Made by a program: the position numbers and the translations under genes. This document shows, piece after piece, positions 26,379 through 34,844 of a stretch of 64,000 nt of DNA. Origin of the DNA: CAYOOP01 sp964405685 (GTDB taxonomy: Bacteria; Pseudomonadota; Alphaproteobacteria; Rickettsiales; SXRF01). Within the stretch, counting starts at the first letter, position 1. Each line of letters opens with the position of its first letter. The stretch lies in contig CAYOOP010000004.1 in the NCBI GenBank assembly GCA_964405685.1, positions 62,001 through 126,000 on the forward strand, written 5' to 3'. Below the pieces are notes generated by a model. That model made no database searches and was not told the DNA's origin. It worked only from the letters and a program-made list of their open reading frames with translations.

Positions 26379-29300
26379 CACTCCTCACATTCCCCCTCCC
26401 CACTGCTGCAGAGAGTTGATAAATGCGGATGCTAACGCTGCTTTGCAGGCTGCCAAAGTCAGTGGTTTGCTCCGCCGCAGTGTAGCTTGCCGTGGGCGAT
26501 GTTAGCCCTGAGAAGGTACGCACCACGGTTGAACCATTTAAAATCTCCACATCATACGCCTCGCTCGTTTCATTGAGCGGCGCGTCGACATTGTCCTGCC
26601 AATCGCCGCCCGCGCGGGTACGACGTATCCAGGTGATGGTGAGATTGCCTGATCCATCACGCACCCCAGCAACATGCACCGGCGCATAGGGCTTGAGCGC
26701 ATTGGCCACATAAGTGAATGTTTGCGAAGGCGTCGCCGCCAGCGTCGAACCCACGGTCACGGCTTTATACAAACGCGGTGCATTAAATAACCCGATCGGC
26801 ATATTCACCCGGCCGAGTCCGCCCGAGAGCAGCACAAACCGTTCATTCGCAACGTGCGTGCTCGCCGCCGCTTCTGTGCCCAGCCGCGCACGTAATAAAT
26901 TCGAGAGCACATAGGTGCCCGGTGCCGTAAGTGTTGCAGTCGTGAACTGAATAATCTCATCCCCCAAGAGCGCCGCATTCGCACCGTTTAACACTGCCAG
27001 TTCACTCACACTTTGCAAGCTGCCCTGCTGAAGCAACACCACCGTCACTGTATTTACACGATCAAACACATTGTCGGTAAACGCAGGAAGTACATCCGCT
27101 GCCTGCCCCATCACCGAAGCACTTTGCGCATCTTGCAAGCGGTTATAATTGATGCCATTGTCATCCGAGCGAAACACCGCCGCGCCCGTCCATGGTATTG
27201 CGAGCCCCGCCGCTGCAAACCGCAAGGGCGCATCCGTCACCCCGTCGCTCGGAAGCGCCGGTATATCGAGTAACTCCAACCGCGTTTCTGCGGGCGCATC
27301 CTGCGCTTGGGTGCGCGTGTCCGTCACCGCTGGCGGCGCGTAGAAATCATACACGGCCTGGTCTTCCACCACCGCTTCCACATGCAGGGCCCCCAGCGTT
27401 GCAAAATGCGTGCGCAGAATGCGCAGGCGCCGCGTAAATCCATTGCTCGTAATCGTAATCACATCCGCCGGCTCGAGATACGCATACTCCATCGGCAGCA
27501 TTAGCTGCACGCTCTCACGACCCATCCAACTGCCATACAGCGTCACATCCGCCACGTTTTTCGCGCTCTGATCGGGCAACACCAGCGGCAAGCTTACCGT
27601 CACCACTTCCTTACTGAGCGTGGTCTGCCGCTCAGCATATTGCGTGGCGGGTTGATAATTCGACAAGCGGCTCAAATACACCACACTCACGCGCCGCGGC
27701 AATTCCACCTCCTGCGCGCGCACGGAATTCACCAACTCACGCCCCTGCCCGGTCGATAGCGGAATACATTCATTCTCACCAATCGCTGCAAGTGAAATAC
27801 CCCCACGCGGTACCGCTTTCAACGTATGTTCCGACTCTACAATATCGAAGAAATACGCCCGCTGCAGCTGTTCTAATGCCTGGCGGATCGTTAATTGTGA
27901 CGTCAGCACAAACCCCTCCACCTGGTCTCCAAGTGACGACGTATTGATCTGCAAATTATTGAGCCCCGCGCGTTCCAGCAGTAGCGCAACAACAGACGAC
28001 AAACTCGAAATCCCAAACTTCCCCTGCACCCAGTGCCCCGTTTGCCACGCCGCGCCGTCCGACCACACACTCGTTAAATCCGGCCAGTAGGGAAACGGCC
28101 GCGCATCCCACGTCCACAGCAGCATATTCTCCACCATCGAGGAACCTTCCCACTGATGCAACGTGGCCGTAATACACGCCCGTTGCGCCCGAAAATCCAC
28201 ACGCCCCTTGGAATAATACGGAAATGCGCTCATGCTCGTCGTCGGGTCGTAAAACACATTCGGCTGATTCGCCGCATTGTCGACACTCGGAAACCCAAAC
28301 TCGGTGAACCAAATCTTCTTCATTCCAGCAGTCCACGCCGTTGTGCTCGTATCAGGGTTCGTGTGGGTATTATTCCAAAACCAGCTGAGATTCTTCCACG
28401 CATACGCCGGCGTCAGCGGCGCCTGAATGGTGCGCGCGGGGTCAGTATAATAATAATCGTACCCCTCCCCACTCACCCAACCTGCCTTCAACGTATCGAT
28501 GTCATACGAATTCACCACCGAATCCTTGATCGGGAAATATGCATCAATCCCAATGAAATCAATGTTTGAGGAGGCCCACAACGGATCCATGTTGTACCAT
28601 CCGCCATCGGTATGGTGATACTCCGACCAATCCGCCGCATAGGTAATCTGCGTCCCCGTCATCGTTGCCTTTACCGTGCCAGCCAGACTCACGAGTTCCG
28701 ACACCGCCGGATACACCCCGGGGGTAGACGTCACCTTGGTCAAACCAATCAATTCCGAGCCAATTGAAAACGCATCCACCTTGCCATCTAGTAAGTTCGC
28801 GTAATGGTTTATAAAAGTATTATATCCATCTGATTTAGTGAAAAAGTTTGATATAGATCCTGAAGATCCTGTCAACTGCCCGCGCCACGGCTTCCCGGCA
28901 ATATCCATAAACAAAATCGGGTAAAAAAGTACGTTGTAGCCACGCAGTTTCAACTCATCCACCAACCGCACTACCGATTCATCATCCGGCGTGCCGCCAT
29001 ATTGCGGGTTGCCAGACAGCAGTGAAATCGGATGTGCCGTCGAACGCGTATACCCCGCCACCCCCCACTCATTACTATTGGTGATCCCCCCCGCTTCGTA
29101 TTCTACTCCGGGTTTTACCACACATGTCGCGGCGTCCAGCGTATCACCAAACCACGCGACCACCACGCCCACCCAGTCCACATTCGGGCACGTTTCCTTC
29201 AGCTGATCAATCGCAACCAGCGCGTTCGCCTTGCCAAAGGGGGTATGTTGATTCAGCGCAATTTGCGCGCCCTGCTGAATAAAACCGGAACCGCTGTCAA

Positions 29301-30054
29301 CCCCCGGCACCTTATATTGCGCGAGCGTGTCATACACATATTCCCCCGCCCCCGGAATCATCATCACCCCGCTGAGCTTGTTCTCGGTAATCTCACCATC
29401 GTAATCTGCACTTTGTGTTTTCTTCTGTATCTCAAACGTAAAATTCGGAATGCGATTGCCAAAATCCGCGAGCGGAAAATCCTCCAACACCACATACGCC
29501 ATGCCGCGATGCGCCGGCGTGCGGCTCGTTCCTTCAACTGCCACAATCGCGCTATCGGCCGTCTGATCCTCAGTTCCAAGATACACCCGGTAGGTACCGA
29601 GCGACGTATCCAATTGCTTCGCATCCGCCCAGATCCGTAAGACCGAATCAATCGGCCCCTCGCAAATCGCAATCGCCAGCGTCACATAATACGCATAGGT
29701 AGTAGACGACTGCGTCACCCGCCCGCCACCACCCTTCCCACCGCCTGATGGCGCGCTGGAGGTCGTCGTCGTCGCAATTTCCTTGATGGGGCGCGACCAG
29801 ATGATATTCCCGGCCAGCCTCGCCGTGCCAAACACCACCGGCACCATTTTTCCATACGTCGAGCTCTGCACCCCGAGTTCAGCGAGCCTCGGCCCGCTTA
29901 CATCCCGCAAATTCGTAGAGCTGCCGAAGATTTTCTGGTCTAAAAACCCTCCGGCGAAATTACCGAGCCGCCCACCAATGGCCGCGCCCAACGCGCCACC
30001 GCCGAGTGAACTCCCAAGGGCTGAACCTGCCGCACTTAAAACAATCGATGCCAT
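26368..30054 (-). CDS. GTA/phage host-specificity tail protein with TIM-barrel domain
   Basis: The 1228-residue product corresponds to the last large tail protein (gp15-type) of Rhodobacter-like gene transfer agents. It starts MASIVLSAAGSALGSSLGGGALGAAIGG, then has a strand-rich tail domain with KMVPVVFGTARLAGNIIWSRPI, a glycoside-hydrolase-like TIM barrel (for example FTEFGFPSVDNAANQPNVFYDP), and a Phage-tail_3/fibronectin-like C-terminus. ATG 30054 is chosen over upstream codons as the only start with a family-like N-terminus and GAGGG before it. Its end overlaps the convergent formyltransferase-like gene by 11 bases. The rest of a GTA cluster is not in the window. Confidence 0.9.
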   Translation of the reverse strand: MASIVLSAAGSALGSSLGGGALGAAIGGRLGNFAGGFLDQKIFGSSTNLRDVSGPRLAELGVQSSTYGKMVPVVFGTARLAGNIIWSRPIKEIATTTTSSAPSGGGKGGGGRVTQSSTTYAYYVTLAIAICEGPIDSVLRIWADAKQLDTSLGTYRVYLGTEDQTADSAIVAVEGTSRTPAHRGMAYVVLEDFPLADFGNRIPNFTFEIQKKTQSADYDGEITENKLSGVMMIPGAGEYVYDTLAQYKVPGVDSGSGFIQQGAQIALNQHTPFGKANALVAIDQLKETCPNVDWVGVVVAWFGDTLDAATCVVKPGVEYEAGGITNSNEWGVAGYTRSTAHPISLLSGNPQYGGTPDDESVVRLVDELKLRGYNVLFYPILFMDIAGKPWRGQLTGSSGSISNFFTKSDGYNTFINHYANLLDGKVDAFSIGSELIGLTKVTSTPGVYPAVSELVSLAGTVKATMTGTQITYAADWSEYHHTDGGWYNMDPLWASSNIDFIGIDAYFPIKDSVVNSYDIDTLKAGWVSGEGYDYYYTDPARTIQAPLTPAYAWKNLSWFWNNTHTNPDTSTTAWTAGMKKIWFTEFGFPSVDNAANQPNVFYDPTTSMSAFPYYSKGRVDFRAQRACITATLHQWEGSSMVENMLLWTWDARPFPYWPDLTSVWSDGAAWQTGHWVQGKFGISSLSSVVALLLERAGLNNLQINTSSLGDQVEGFVLTSQLTIRQALEQLQRAYFFDIVESEHTLKAVPRGGISLAAIGENECIPLSTGQGRELVNSVRAQEVELPRRVSVVYLSRLSNYQPATQYAERQTTLSKEVVTVSLPLVLPDQSAKNVADVTLYGSWMGRESVQLMLPMEYAYLEPADVITITSNGFTRRLRILRTHFATLGALHVEAVVEDQAVYDFYAPPAVTDTRTQAQDAPAETRLELLDIPALPSDGVTDAPLRFAAAGLAIPWTGAAVFRSDDNGINYNRLQDAQSASVMGQAADVLPAFTDNVFDRVNTVTVVLLQQGSLQSVSELAVLNGANAALLGDEIIQFTTATLTAPGTYVLSNLLRARLGTEAAASTHVANERFVLLSGGLGRVNMPIGLFNAPRLYKAVTVGSTLAATPSQTFTYVANALKPYAPVHVAGVRDGSGNLTITWIRRTRAGGDWQDNVDAPLNETSEAYDVEILNGSTVVRTFSGLTSPTASYTAAEQTTDFGSLQSSVSIRIYQLSAAVGRGNVRSVSV

Positions 30055-30179
30055 TGCTTGAAAACCCTCTTGATTAAACACAACTAACGCCCTATAAGGG
30101 CGCCTCACTTGCAGATGGACGCATAAGTTGCGCGTCCGGAAGTAGGTTTTTAAGGAGCAATGGGCGGAAATCACTGTGA

Positions 30180-30244
30180 GGTCAGCAGACCGAACCAGCC
30201 CTGAGCGGCGCTTCATGTGATTTTTAGTAAAAAATCACGGAAGC
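30180..30244 (+). repeat. Twin-hairpin AGNA-loop repeat, copy B2
   Basis: Hairpin I is GGTC-AGCA-GACC (30180-30191). The linker contains CAGCCCTGAGC..GCTTCAT. Hairpin II is a perfect 9-bp stem GTGATTTTT/AAAAATCAC with an AGTA loop (30217-30238), followed by GGAAGC. It lies 5' of tRNA-Met on the same strand, in the 286-base gap between the GTA gene and the tRNA. Confidence 0.75.
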
Positions 30245-30261
30245 AGTTCAAGGTTATTCGA

Positions 30262-30325
30262 AGGCAGCAGCCTGGGTCAGCCTTGAGCGGGTTTCATGGT
30301 ATTTTCAGCAGAAAATACCGGAAAC
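30262..30325 (+). repeat. Twin-hairpin AGNA-loop repeat, copy B3
   Basis: Hairpin I is AGGC-AGCA-GCCT (30262-30273). The linker contains GTCAGCCTTGAGC..TTTCAT. Hairpin II is a perfect 9-bp stem GGTATTTTC/GAAAATACC with an AGCA loop (30298-30319), followed by GGAAAC. It is in tandem with B2 and ends about 16 bases before the tRNA. Confidence 0.75.
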
Positions 30326-30340
30326 AATAGACACGGTCAT

Positions 30341-30417
30341 CGCGGGGTAGAGCAGCCTGGTAGCTCGTTAGGCTCATAACCTAAAGGTCGTCGGTTCAAA
30401 TCCGGCCCCCGCAACCA
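30341..30417 (+). tRNA. Initiator tRNA-fMet (CAT)
   Basis: The 77-base sequence folds as a tRNA with anticodon CAT in the loop CTCATAA. The first base C1 does not pair with A72, and three G-C pairs close the anticodon stem (GTTAGG.. with CCTAAAGG). The C1-A72 mismatch is diagnostic of the bacterial initiator. The 3' CCA is encoded. Its 3' part is the attachment site of island 1, and the copy here is complete and should be functional. Confidence 0.95.
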
Positions 30418-30419
30418 AC
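30367..30419 (+). repeat. attL: 53-bp direct repeat in the 3' end of tRNA-fMet
   Basis: Bases 30367-30419 are identical to 50757-50809, running from GTTAGGCTCATAAC to CGCAACCAAC. The left copy is part of the complete tRNA and the right copy is a fragment without the 5' half. This is the classical signature of site-specific integration into a tRNA 3' end. Confidence 0.95.
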
Positions 30420-30462
30420 ACCAGAGCCAATCTCCGGCGATTGGAAAAAATCATAAAATCTT

Positions 30463-30484
30463 CTGGTGCCGCACTGGTGCCGCA
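30463..30484 (+). repeat. Tandem 11-bp repeat CTGGTGCCGCA x2, left end of island 1
   Basis: Two abutting copies of CTGGTGCCGCA lie 44 bases inside attL. The same tandem pair occurs at 50621-50642 near attR, and a single copy is at 50554-50564 inside the integrase gene. Repeats placed at both ends of an element in this way commonly bind integrase arms or excisionase. Confidence 0.7.
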
Positions 30485-30612
30485 TTTTTAAGCCTCCGCG
30501 GAATTTAGAGCACGGTCAGCTGCGAAGCGCACACGGCGTGGGTTACGAGTGGAAATGATGGTGTCGTTGCAAACTTATGGTGAACCGCAGAAGCTGAAAC
30601 GTATTATGGCCG

Positions 30613-32805
30613 CTACAATTTTATATTTCGCAGCCTGAGGCTATTCACGATCACCGATACCGAGCTAAGCGCCATTGCTGCGCTGGCAATGACGGGGCTT
30701 AGAAGCAATCCGAAGAATGGATAGAGCAATCCAGCGGCAACGGGCACACCGAGCGCATTATAGACAAACGCGAAGAACAGGTTTTGTCGAATGTTGCTCA
30801 TGGTGGCGTGGCTTAGACGGCGGGCGCGGACGATGCCGATGAGATCACCCTTCACCAGTGTTACACCCGCGCTTTCCATCGCCACATCCGTACCGGTTCC
30901 CATCGCAATACCTACGTGCGCTTGGGCTAATGCAGGTGCGTCATTTACACCATCACCTGCCATCGCTACCTTGCGGCCTTTGGCCTGCAACTGTTGCACC
31001 AGTTCGCTTTTGCGTTCCGGTAGCACTTCCGCTTCGTAATCATCAATGCCAAGCTGTTCCGCGATTGCCTTCGCGGTGGGTTTGCTATCACCCGTGAGCA
31101 TCACGATATGTAAACCTTCCGCTTTTAGCTGTTTCAACGCTTCCGGCGTGGTGGCCTTGATCGGGTCAGCAACACTGATGATCGCCGCTGGTTTACCATC
31201 AATAGCTGCAAACATAGCGGTTTGGCCTTTGGCTCGCAGCTGATCGGCGGCTTGCACGAGTGAATCAGCATTCATACCAAGCGAAGTAAGCATTGCCGCA
31301 TTACCCAGCGCGATAGTGTGACCATCCACCACGCCTTGTACGCCTTTGCCAGTGGTAGAAGAAAAGTTTTGAACAGTGGAAAGAGTAATGCCTTTTTCCT
31401 GCGCGCCTTTGACAATAGCCGATGCAAGCGGGTGTTCGCTGCTTTGCTCAAGGCTTGCGACTAATCGCAGGGCTTCATTTTGCTCAAAGCCAGAGGCGAC
31501 AACAACTTCCATGAGCTTTGGCTTGCCTTCTGTCAGCGTACCAGTTTTATCGATAATCAGCGTATCGACTTTCTCCAGGATCTCTAACGACTCGGCGTTT
31601 TTAATCAATACCCCCGCCATTGCACCGCGTCCCGTACCTGCGATGATAGACATTGGCGTGGCAAGGCCAAGCGCACAGGGGCAAGCAATAATCAACACGG
31701 CTACAGCATTAACGATAGCATAAGCCAACTTAGGCTCTGGTCCCCATAGTAACCATGCAGCGGCAGTAAGAATTGCCACCAACACGACAATCGGGACAAA
31801 ATAACCAGAAACAGTATCGGCCATACGCTGGATAGGTGCGCGAGTGCGCTGGGCTTTTGCCACCATATCCACGATCTGTGCCAGCATAGTTTCATTGCCG
31901 ACACGCTCGGCACGCATAGTAAAGCCTCCCGTGCCATTGAGCGTTGCGCCCGTCACCTTATCGCCTGCGTTTTTTTCTACAGGGACGGATTCGCCAGTGA
32001 GCATGGATTGATCGACACTGCTATGACCTTCGATAACAATCCCATCTACTGGTATTTTCTCGCCAGGGCGAACACGCAGCACATCACCTTTATGCACTTC
32101 CGATAATGGCACATCTTCTTCCTTGCCATCAGCAAGGATGATTCGCGCCATCTTCGGCGCAAGATCAAGCAATGCACGCATCGCGTTACTGGATTGTTCA
32201 CGGGCTTTAAGCTCAAGCACTTGCCCCAGCAATACCAGGGCAGTGATAACCGCTGCCGCCTCGAAATACACATCCAGCATCATGCCGCCAGAAAATTCCG
32301 CAACCGCGTCGGGGAACAGTGTGAGAGTCAGGCTATAAATATATGCCACGCCAACACCCAGTGCGATTAGCGTAAACATATTCAGGCTGCGGTGTTTGAT
32401 GGAATCCACCGCTCGTACATAAAATGGCCAGCCACCCCATAGCACTACGGGTGTGGCAACCAGCATCTGAATCCAATGAGAAAGCTTTGAGTCCATCCAC
32501 TCATGCGGAATGTTGGGAATTAAATGTGCGCCCATGACGAATAAAGCCAGCGGCGCAGCCAAAATCACCGACACCCAAAACCGCCGTGTCATGTCTATCA
32601 GTTCATGATTAGGCGCAGCTTCCAGTGACACTTTTTCTGGTTCCAATGCCATTCCGCAGATCGGGCAATTACCAGGCTTGGGTTGCCTAATCTGCGGGTG
32701 CATAGGGCAAGTGTACATCACACCTTCGCCCTGTACCACTTCGGGTGAAGCAGCTACAGGGCTGGCGTGATGTTCGTGATGACAGCAGTGACCTTCGTGT
32801 TTCAT
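30613..32805 (-). CDS. copA: Copper-exporting P1B-type ATPase
   Basis: The 730-residue product exports heavy metal ions across the inner membrane. The N-terminus is His/Cys-rich and carries a CPMHPQI..PGNCPICGMALEP metal-binding motif (residues 33-56) in place of a ferredoxin-like HMA domain. Conserved sites are the TGES loop (270-273), the transmembrane CPC (375-377), DKTGT with the phosphorylated Asp (419), SEHPLA, and GDGVNDAPAL. CPC with this N-terminus is typical of copper/silver pumps. It is the last gene of the copper operon and overlaps the DUF2933 stop by four bases. Confidence 0.93.
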   Translation of the reverse strand: MKHEGHCCHHEHHASPVAASPEVVQGEGVMYTCPMHPQIRQPKPGNCPICGMALEPEKVSLEAAPNHELIDMTRRFWVSVILAAPLALFVMGAHLIPNIPHEWMDSKLSHWIQMLVATPVVLWGGWPFYVRAVDSIKHRSLNMFTLIALGVGVAYIYSLTLTLFPDAVAEFSGGMMLDVYFEAAAVITALVLLGQVLELKAREQSSNAMRALLDLAPKMARIILADGKEEDVPLSEVHKGDVLRVRPGEKIPVDGIVIEGHSSVDQSMLTGESVPVEKNAGDKVTGATLNGTGGFTMRAERVGNETMLAQIVDMVAKAQRTRAPIQRMADTVSGYFVPIVVLVAILTAAAWLLWGPEPKLAYAIVNAVAVLIIACPCALGLATPMSIIAGTGRGAMAGVLIKNAESLEILEKVDTLIIDKTGTLTEGKPKLMEVVVASGFEQNEALRLVASLEQSSEHPLASAIVKGAQEKGITLSTVQNFSSTTGKGVQGVVDGHTIALGNAAMLTSLGMNADSLVQAADQLRAKGQTAMFAAIDGKPAAIISVADPIKATTPEALKQLKAEGLHIVMLTGDSKPTAKAIAEQLGIDDYEAEVLPERKSELVQQLQAKGRKVAMAGDGVNDAPALAQAHVGIAMGTGTDVAMESAGVTLVKGDLIGIVRARRLSHATMSNIRQNLFFAFVYNALGVPVAAGLLYPFFGLLLSPVIASAAMALSSVSVIVNSLRLRNIKL

Positions 32806-33053
32806 TCTTTATCTGCCTTTGTTTCGTTATGGTCATGTGTACCATGTCCGCCGTGACCATGATGCATAAATAGGTGCATCAATGGGCATGACAGCAAAAG
32901 CAGATAAGGAATCGCATAAATTAAATGCTGCCAATGCTCTATAACCAGTAGCACCGCGACCAGTATAAGAGCCAAGGACGCAGCTTTATGCGAATAAAAC
33001 CAATTCAGGGTTTTATGCCCACATTGGGAATGGTCATGTTGTTGGGTCATCAC
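32802..33053 (-). CDS. DUF2933 small membrane protein
   Basis: The 83-residue product has a His-rich start, two hydrophobic helices (about residues 24-40 and 44-62) and a His-rich tail (HHGHGGHGTHDH). DUF2933 genes are regular neighbours of copper ATPases; the His clusters suggest metal handling. Its ATGA overlap with the ATPase gene shows co-translation. Confidence 0.8.
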   Translation of the reverse strand: MMTQQHDHSQCGHKTLNWFYSHKAASLALILVAVLLVIEHWQHLIYAIPYLLLLSCPLMHLFMHHGHGGHGTHDHNETKADKE

Positions 33054-33062
33054 ACGCTCCTT

Positions 33063-33389
33063 TTACTGTTGTGGATGATGGGCTTTGTGATCGGCATCAT
33101 CGGAGGTTTTAGGTGCTGCGGTCTTTGCAGGTAAGGACTTCATATTCATTCCGTCCTTCATCATACCCTCACAGCAACTGCATGGCTTGCCATCTTTTGA
33201 GCCGTTTTTCATCATCGGGCATTGCATTCCTTCTTTCATCATGCCGTCTTTCATGCCGCTTTCCATCATTTTTTGACAGCAAGGGCATTTCTCACACATC
33301 ATGCCTTTATTCATCATCCCTGCGTTTTCGGTAGGTGTGCAGGCGGTGGCGAATAATGCGAGTAGTGCGATAGCAATAAATTTCTTCAT
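33063..33389 (-). CDS. Met/Cys-rich metal-binding lipoprotein
   Basis: The 108-residue product has a lipobox ending LFATAC, so it should be lipid-anchored. The mature part is extremely rich in Met, Cys and Lys with spaced motifs such as GMMCEKCPCCQKMM, GMQCPMM and PCSCCEGMM. Such motifs bind Cu(I). It probably buffers copper at the outer face of a membrane. I know no named family for it. Confidence 0.75.
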   Translation of the reverse strand: MKKFIAIALLALFATACTPTENAGMMNKGMMCEKCPCCQKMMESGMKDGMMKEGMQCPMMKNGSKDGKPCSCCEGMMKDGMNMKSLPAKTAAPKTSDDADHKAHHPQQ

Positions 33390-33412
33390 AATAATTCTCC
33401 TTTGGTTAGTGG

Positions 33413-34084
33413 TTAGTTCTTCTTAATAGCTGAAATCGTGTAGTCATCCTTGCCCGCTGGCTTCAGCGTAAAGGAAACGGCATCACCTTCTTTGATGTTA
33501 GACAAGTCAACGCCACTATCCGCCGTGAACAGCATCGTCATAACTGGCCAGTTCAGTGCCTTGATGGGATCGTGTTTCAGCTTGATGCTATGCTTTTCGG
33601 CATCCAAGCTAATCACTTTGCCTGTCGCTGCTATACCGCTGCCAGTATGGTTCATAGTGGAGTCACCGTGTTCCAATTTCTTGGCTAATTTATGATGATC
33701 CATCACTTTGGTTTCACCTGGCTTGGATGGTTCCCCAACGATAATTGTTCCATCCATACCAAGTGCTTCGTGAGGGTGGCAGTGGAACTTATAAGTTCCT
33801 GGGACAGTGAAGGTGTAAGTGAATTTATCACCTTTCTTTTCGTGCATCGGCGACATAATCATTTCATCGACCGTCTTTGGCTGACTGATAAACATCACTT
33901 CATGTGGCGCATCCTGTGCATTTTCAAAGATGACAGTATCACCAGGTTGAATGGTGAGCTTATCGGGTGAGAAGAAGTTTTGTTTTTTGGCATTATCATC
34001 GGTCACTTCTTTGATAATGTGTTCGGCAGCAAAAACTGGGGTTGCAGCCAGCATCAATGCGGTAGTCAGCAATAGTTTTTTCAT
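33413..34084 (-). CDS. Cupredoxin-CusF fusion, periplasmic copper-binding protein
   Basis: The 223-residue product has a signal peptide ending AFA, a plastocyanin/pseudoazurin-like domain with ligands His61 (APHEV), Cys102 and His105 (FHCHPHEALGM) and Met110, then a linker and a C-terminal CusF-like domain (about residues 148-223) with the Trp in NWPVMTMLF. CusF-type domains bind Cu(I) by a Trp/Met site. Joining a redox cupredoxin to CusF suggests hand-over between Cu(II) and Cu(I) carriers, which is inference. Confidence 0.85.
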   Translation of the reverse strand: MKKLLLTTALMLAATPVFAAEHIIKEVTDDNAKKQNFFSPDKLTIQPGDTVIFENAQDAPHEVMFISQPKTVDEMIMSPMHEKKGDKFTYTFTVPGTYKFHCHPHEALGMDGTIIVGEPSKPGETKVMDHHKLAKKLEHGDSTMNHTGSGIAATGKVISLDAEKHSIKLKHDPIKALNWPVMTMLFTADSGVDLSNIKEGDAVSFTLKPAGKDDYTISAIKKN

Positions 34085-34109
34085 AGGATTTTCCTTTGTT
34101 GTTAGTTGA

Positions 34110-34844
34110 TTAAAACATCAGTCGCAGGCCGATAGCACCGACCAGCTCGTCATTATCCTCGCCATGATTCTTAGCTATGGATGAGGTTTCACCGAATTTT
34201 CGGCCATAGTGGACATCCACATAGGGCGCGAATTTTCGGGTGAATTCGTAGCACGTCTGCAAGCCAATTTGCCCGTCTGTCACGCCTGCGCCGATGTCCT
34301 GTTCGTGGACATCCTGTGCGGAGAGATTGACTTCAATATAAGGCTGCAAGATTAGCTGCTGGGTGAGTAGGATGTCGTTTTCCTGTCTGAGTCGCGCCGT
34401 GACATCACCATGCTCACTAACAAACAAATGCGCCTCGGTTTCAAACCAGTAAGGCGCAAGCCCGTTAAAGCCGAGTGTCAGGTAGGTGGTGGACTCAGGC
34501 TTGGAATCATAACGAATCCCTGCTTGTGCATCCCAAAACGTACTGATGTTGCGGCTATAGAGTGCCCAGAACTCGGCACTTTCCAGCTTATTATCGGCGC
34601 GTTCACCCTCTGATTTTAGCCAGAGCTTGTTTTCATCCGTGCCAACCCAGCCATCCAGATCCCAACTTTGAATTGGCGTTCCATCGGTATTACTTCCTGC
34701 ATCCATTTCTAGGCGGAACATGTGGAAGATACCGCCGCCATGCTCTGCGGCCATATCTGCATGTGCAGAGTGATCCGCCGCGAAAGCAGTCTGTGCAAGT
34801 ACAGTGGTGAAGCTGAGTGCCATAAGTAATTGCTTAATGTGCAT
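34110..34844 (-). CDS. copB: Copper resistance outer membrane protein CopB
   Basis: The 244-residue product has a signal peptide ending AFA, a His/Met-containing linker (DHSAHADMAAEHGGGIFHMFRLEMD) and a beta-barrel with the family patterns DGWVGTDENKLWLKSEGE, DAQAGIRYD and the closing strand ending RLMF. CopB/PcoB is part of the Cop/Pco resistance system and sits in the outer membrane. ATG 34844 has AAGGAGG and overlaps the oxidase stop by 11 bases. Confidence 0.9.
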   Translation of the reverse strand: MHIKQLLMALSFTTVLAQTAFAADHSAHADMAAEHGGGIFHMFRLEMDAGSNTDGTPIQSWDLDGWVGTDENKLWLKSEGERADNKLESAEFWALYSRNISTFWDAQAGIRYDSKPESTTYLTLGFNGLAPYWFETEAHLFVSEHGDVTARLRQENDILLTQQLILQPYIEVNLSAQDVHEQDIGAGVTDGQIGLQTCYEFTRKFAPYVDVHYGRKFGETSSIAKNHGEDNDELVGAIGLRLMF

